From: JBAUHN01 sp049680295 | Lineage (GTDB): Bacteria > Pseudomonadota > Alphaproteobacteria > Rhodobacterales > Rhodobacteraceae | Assembly: GCA_049680295.1 (NCBI GenBank) | Contig: JBAUHN010000045.1 | Location: 1-14,994, forward strand | DNA length: 14,994 nt | Direction of reading: 5' to 3' | Part shown: piece by piece, positions 13,417 through 14,994 of the stretch | Numbering within the stretch: position 1 is the first letter of the stretch | How the letters are laid out: the number at the start of each line of letters is the position of its first letter | Notes under the pieces: generated by a model | Told to the model about the DNA's origin: nothing | Databases searched by the model: none | The model's input: the letters and a program-made list of their open reading frames with translations, nothing else | Made by a program: the position numbers and the translations under genes

Positions 13417-13998
13417 ATGGTAAAGCCTGACGCAGAAAAGACAGAAAAAGCAACCTATATCAACGTTCCTGAGGCAGTCGGCGTGTTCGATACGTTTGAA
13501 GCACAGCAGGCCGCGTTCTATGATCTTCGTGCAGTCGGCTTTCATCATTCCGACATAAGCCTCTTGGGAAGTCAGGAAACTCTCGAAGAGAGGCTAGGCA
13601 AAGCCTATTGGAGCGCGTCGGACCTTGAAGACGATCCGCGCGCGCCCCGTGCCCATTTCGTGTCCGAGGAGGCAATCGGTGAGCTGGAAGGTGCTATCGC
13701 TGGAGGCTTCTTTTTTGTGGGTTCATATATTGCGATGGCAGCCATGCTTGGACCAGCCAGCACGCTCGCTGCATCAATCGCTGCAATTGCCATTGGGGGC
13801 AGTCCGGCCGCTGTCATGGGTACACTCCTGGCCCGCCGTGTCGGCAAGCATCATAAAGAATACTACGAAAACCAGATACGCCATGGCGGCATCCTGATGT
13901 GGGTCCGCACGCGTGACAAGGAGAGAGAAGACCTCGCCGCCAAGATCATGAAAGAACATTCGGGGCGCGACGTGCATGTGCACGCATGGAGTGAGTAG
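13417..13998 (+). CDS. Membrane-associated protein of unknown function with glycine-rich hydrophobic core
   Basis: 193 residues. The N-terminal part (VGVFDTFEAQQAAFYDLRAVGFHHSDISLLG, about 21-51) resembles the small alpha-beta domain of general-stress-protein-17M-like proteins. A long Gly/Ala-rich hydrophobic stretch follows (about 92-137, AIAGGFFFVGSYIAMAAMLG and SIAAIAIGGSPAAVMGTLLA) that could be one or two membrane helices or a glycine-zipper hairpin. The C-terminal part (GGILMWVRTRDKEREDLAAKIMKEH, 157-181) looks like a second alpha-beta unit and ends in a His-rich tail (DVHVHAWSE). I chose ATG 13417 because GGAG lies 6 bases before it; a GTG at 13405 would add four residues and overlap that site. 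Similar proteins occur in Rhodobacterales, but no function is known to me. It appears monocistronic. Confidence 0.75.
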   Translation: MVKPDAEKTEKATYINVPEAVGVFDTFEAQQAAFYDLRAVGFHHSDISLLGSQETLEERLGKAYWSASDLEDDPRAPRAHFVSEEAIGELEGAIAGGFFFVGSYIAMAAMLGPASTLAASIAAIAIGGSPAAVMGTLLARRVGKHHKEYYENQIRHGGILMWVRTRDKEREDLAAKIMKEHSGRDVHVHAWSE

Positions 13999-14276
13999 CG
14001 GCGGCGATCATTGCATTCATTGCAAGCATCTGGACCTGTTCCACCAGTCGAACGACCGGTCTGGGGAGACTAGCCGCATCGCAGCGCTCCCTTTGCCGCG
14101 AGTGCGAGCAATTGCTGCTTAAGCAAAAGCGGCGCTCGCAAAAGGCGGAAAAGTCCGCATAGCCGTCATTGGTGACCTGCGCGGCCATTAGCCGTTAAGC
14201 GGACTTTGCTACCCTTCACCGCAACTGATTAAATGGCCGCTTTGCCAAAAATCGAGAACTCACCGGCAAGCTGGTG
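13999..14276. repeat. Non-coding gap with a hairpin and interleaved inverted repeats
   Basis: No gene is visible in these 278 bases. A stem-loop spans 14103-14140 (TGCGAGC with GCTCGCA outside, TTGCT with AGCAA inside). After it, AAAGTCCGC (14150-14158) pairs with GCGGACTTT (14199-14207), and GCGGCCATT (14181-14189) pairs with AATGGCCGC (14232-14240). The two 9-bp pairs are exact and interlock in order 1-2-1'-2', so they cannot both form as simple nested stems; they are either alternatives or a pseudoknot. No promoter or terminator can be assigned with confidence. Confidence 0.5.
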
Positions 14277-14994
14277 TCATTCTCGCCTAGCGGCGAGTAA
14301 CCGGTCGGTGGCCAACTTGATTTGGTTCAAGTAGCTTTCATGCCCATCCACAACTGACATTTCTAGGTCCGGTGCCCCTGTCCGTCCCGCAAGTGCAATT
14401 TGGGCGCAGAACCAGTTTAAGACTGCACCGCGTGGCAGGGTGTCGGCTGGTGGAAAATCCTGTTCAACTGCGGGTGCTTTCTCAATCTCACCAGCCAACA
14501 ACTTGGTGGCGAAACTCGGATCGGCAATAAAGGGACGACCCATCCCGATCAGGTCGGTCTTGCCGCTAGCAATGGCGTCATTCATTACATTAGCGGATCG
14601 AAAGCCACCGGTGACCATTAGTGGAATATTCAAGGCATCTTTGATCGCAGCGGCGTAGTCCAGAAAATAGGCTTCGCGTATCTGAGTTGATCCGCTTTTC
14701 GACGCATGTTGATACGCTGTCGGCTCTTCGAAGTTGCCGCCCGAGATTTCGATGAAATCCACCCCCTCTGCTTCCAACATGACAGCCACTTGAACTGAAT
14801 CCGCGTGGTCGAACCCGCCTTTCTGGAAATCGGATGAGTTCAGTTTGACAGCAACGATGAAGCCCGGATCAACTGCTTGCCGAACCGCTTTGACTACCTC
14901 GATTGACAGCCGAGCCCTGTTTTCCAATGCACCACCCCAACGGTCGGTGCGGGTGTTTATTCGAGGCGACAGGGCAGAACTAAGCAAGTACCCA
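14277..14994 (-). CDS. NADH:flavin oxidoreductase (Old Yellow Enzyme family), 5' part beyond the window
   Basis: The C-terminal 239 or so residues of an FMN-dependent TIM-barrel oxidoreductase; the frame is open to the window edge (YLLSSALSPRINTRTDRWGGAL), so the ATG-less ends seen inside are not true starts. Motifs: INTRTDRWGGALENRARL, FIVAVKLNSSDF, GVDFIEISGGNF, the FMN-phosphate-binding VTGGFRS, and LIGMGRPFIADPSF. The end (VVDGHESYLNQIKLATDRLLAARRE) is typical of single-domain OYE relatives without the Fe-S and FAD modules of 2,4-dienoyl-CoA reductase. Substrate cannot be inferred; the N-terminal active-site part is missing. It converges on the plus-strand gene ending at 13998 and has no clear tie to the sulfur genes. 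Confidence 0.92.
   Translation of the reverse strand, partial: GYLLSSALSPRINTRTDRWGGALENRARLSIEVVKAVRQAVDPGFIVAVKLNSSDFQKGGFDHADSVQVAVMLEAEGVDFIEISGGNFEEPTAYQHASKSGSTQIREAYFLDYAAAIKDALNIPLMVTGGFRSANVMNDAIASGKTDLIGMGRPFIADPSFATKLLAGEIEKAPAVEQDFPPADTLPRGAVLNWFCAQIALAGRTGAPDLEMSVVDGHESYLNQIKLATDRLLAARRE

Noticed and set aside
14169..14177. TTGGTGACC resembling half of the 8004-8024 palindrome
   Set aside because: Only one arm is present and it is part of the structured non-coding repeat; no promoter is adjacent.
1..14994. CRISPR array, tRNA, rRNA, phage genes or a defence system
   Set aside because: I saw no regularly spaced direct repeats, no tRNA- or rRNA-like segment, and no phage, nuclease, toxin or methylase gene.

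Overview
The window looks like a chromosomal accessory region of a marine-type alphaproteobacterium, most likely Rhodobacterales (Roseobacter group). This rests on protein style (Rhodobacteraceae-like SQR, YeeE pair, bd oxidase) and moderate GC; no rRNA or marker gene confirms it. Most of the window is a reactive-sulfur and respiration island with two arms diverging around position 9,200.

Left edge (1-1351): an 81-base flank with no recognised gene, then a complete IS481-type element (82-1351) with 26-bp imperfect terminal inverted repeats. Its transposase is split by an in-frame amber codon and carries a palindromic 39-base insertion in the catalytic domain. It sits 20 bases past the stop of a SulP gene.

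Left arm (minus strand, 9170 down to 1372): an NsrR-like Rrf2 regulator overlaps a Crp/Fnr-type regulator. After a short gap with a candidate activator-dependent promoter come DUF2892 protein, YeeE/YedE protein, DUF6691 protein, a His/Met-rich membrane-anchored protein of unknown function, a metallo-beta-lactamase-fold persulfide dioxygenase, a haem-ligand-less bacterioferritin-like protein, a DUF442 phosphatase/sulfurtransferase-like domain fused to a type II sulfide:quinone oxidoreductase, and a SulP anion permease. Inferred pathway: YeeE-type proteins move sulfur species across the membrane, SQR oxidises sulfide to persulfide and feeds electrons to quinone, the dioxygenase oxidises persulfide to sulfite, and SulP may export or exchange the oxyanion.

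Right arm (plus strand, 9278 to 13215): a broken 1-Cys peroxiredoxin gene (amber codon plus an internal deletion of about 97 codons), a secreted EF-hand protein, cydA and cydB of a short-Q-loop (CIO-type) cytochrome bd quinol oxidase, a 36-residue DUF2474 subunit, and a secreted DsrE-family protein. Cytochrome bd oxidases are known to resist sulfide and NO, so an economical reading is that quinol made by SQR is reoxidised by an oxidase that sulfide does not poison, with both arms controlled from one divergent promoter region under an Fe-S Rrf2 regulator.

Right edge (13216-14994): a hairpin terminator, an orphan strong ribosome-binding site, a membrane protein of unknown function, a non-coding stretch with interleaved inverted repeats, and the 3' end of an Old Yellow Enzyme-type flavin oxidoreductase gene running off the window.
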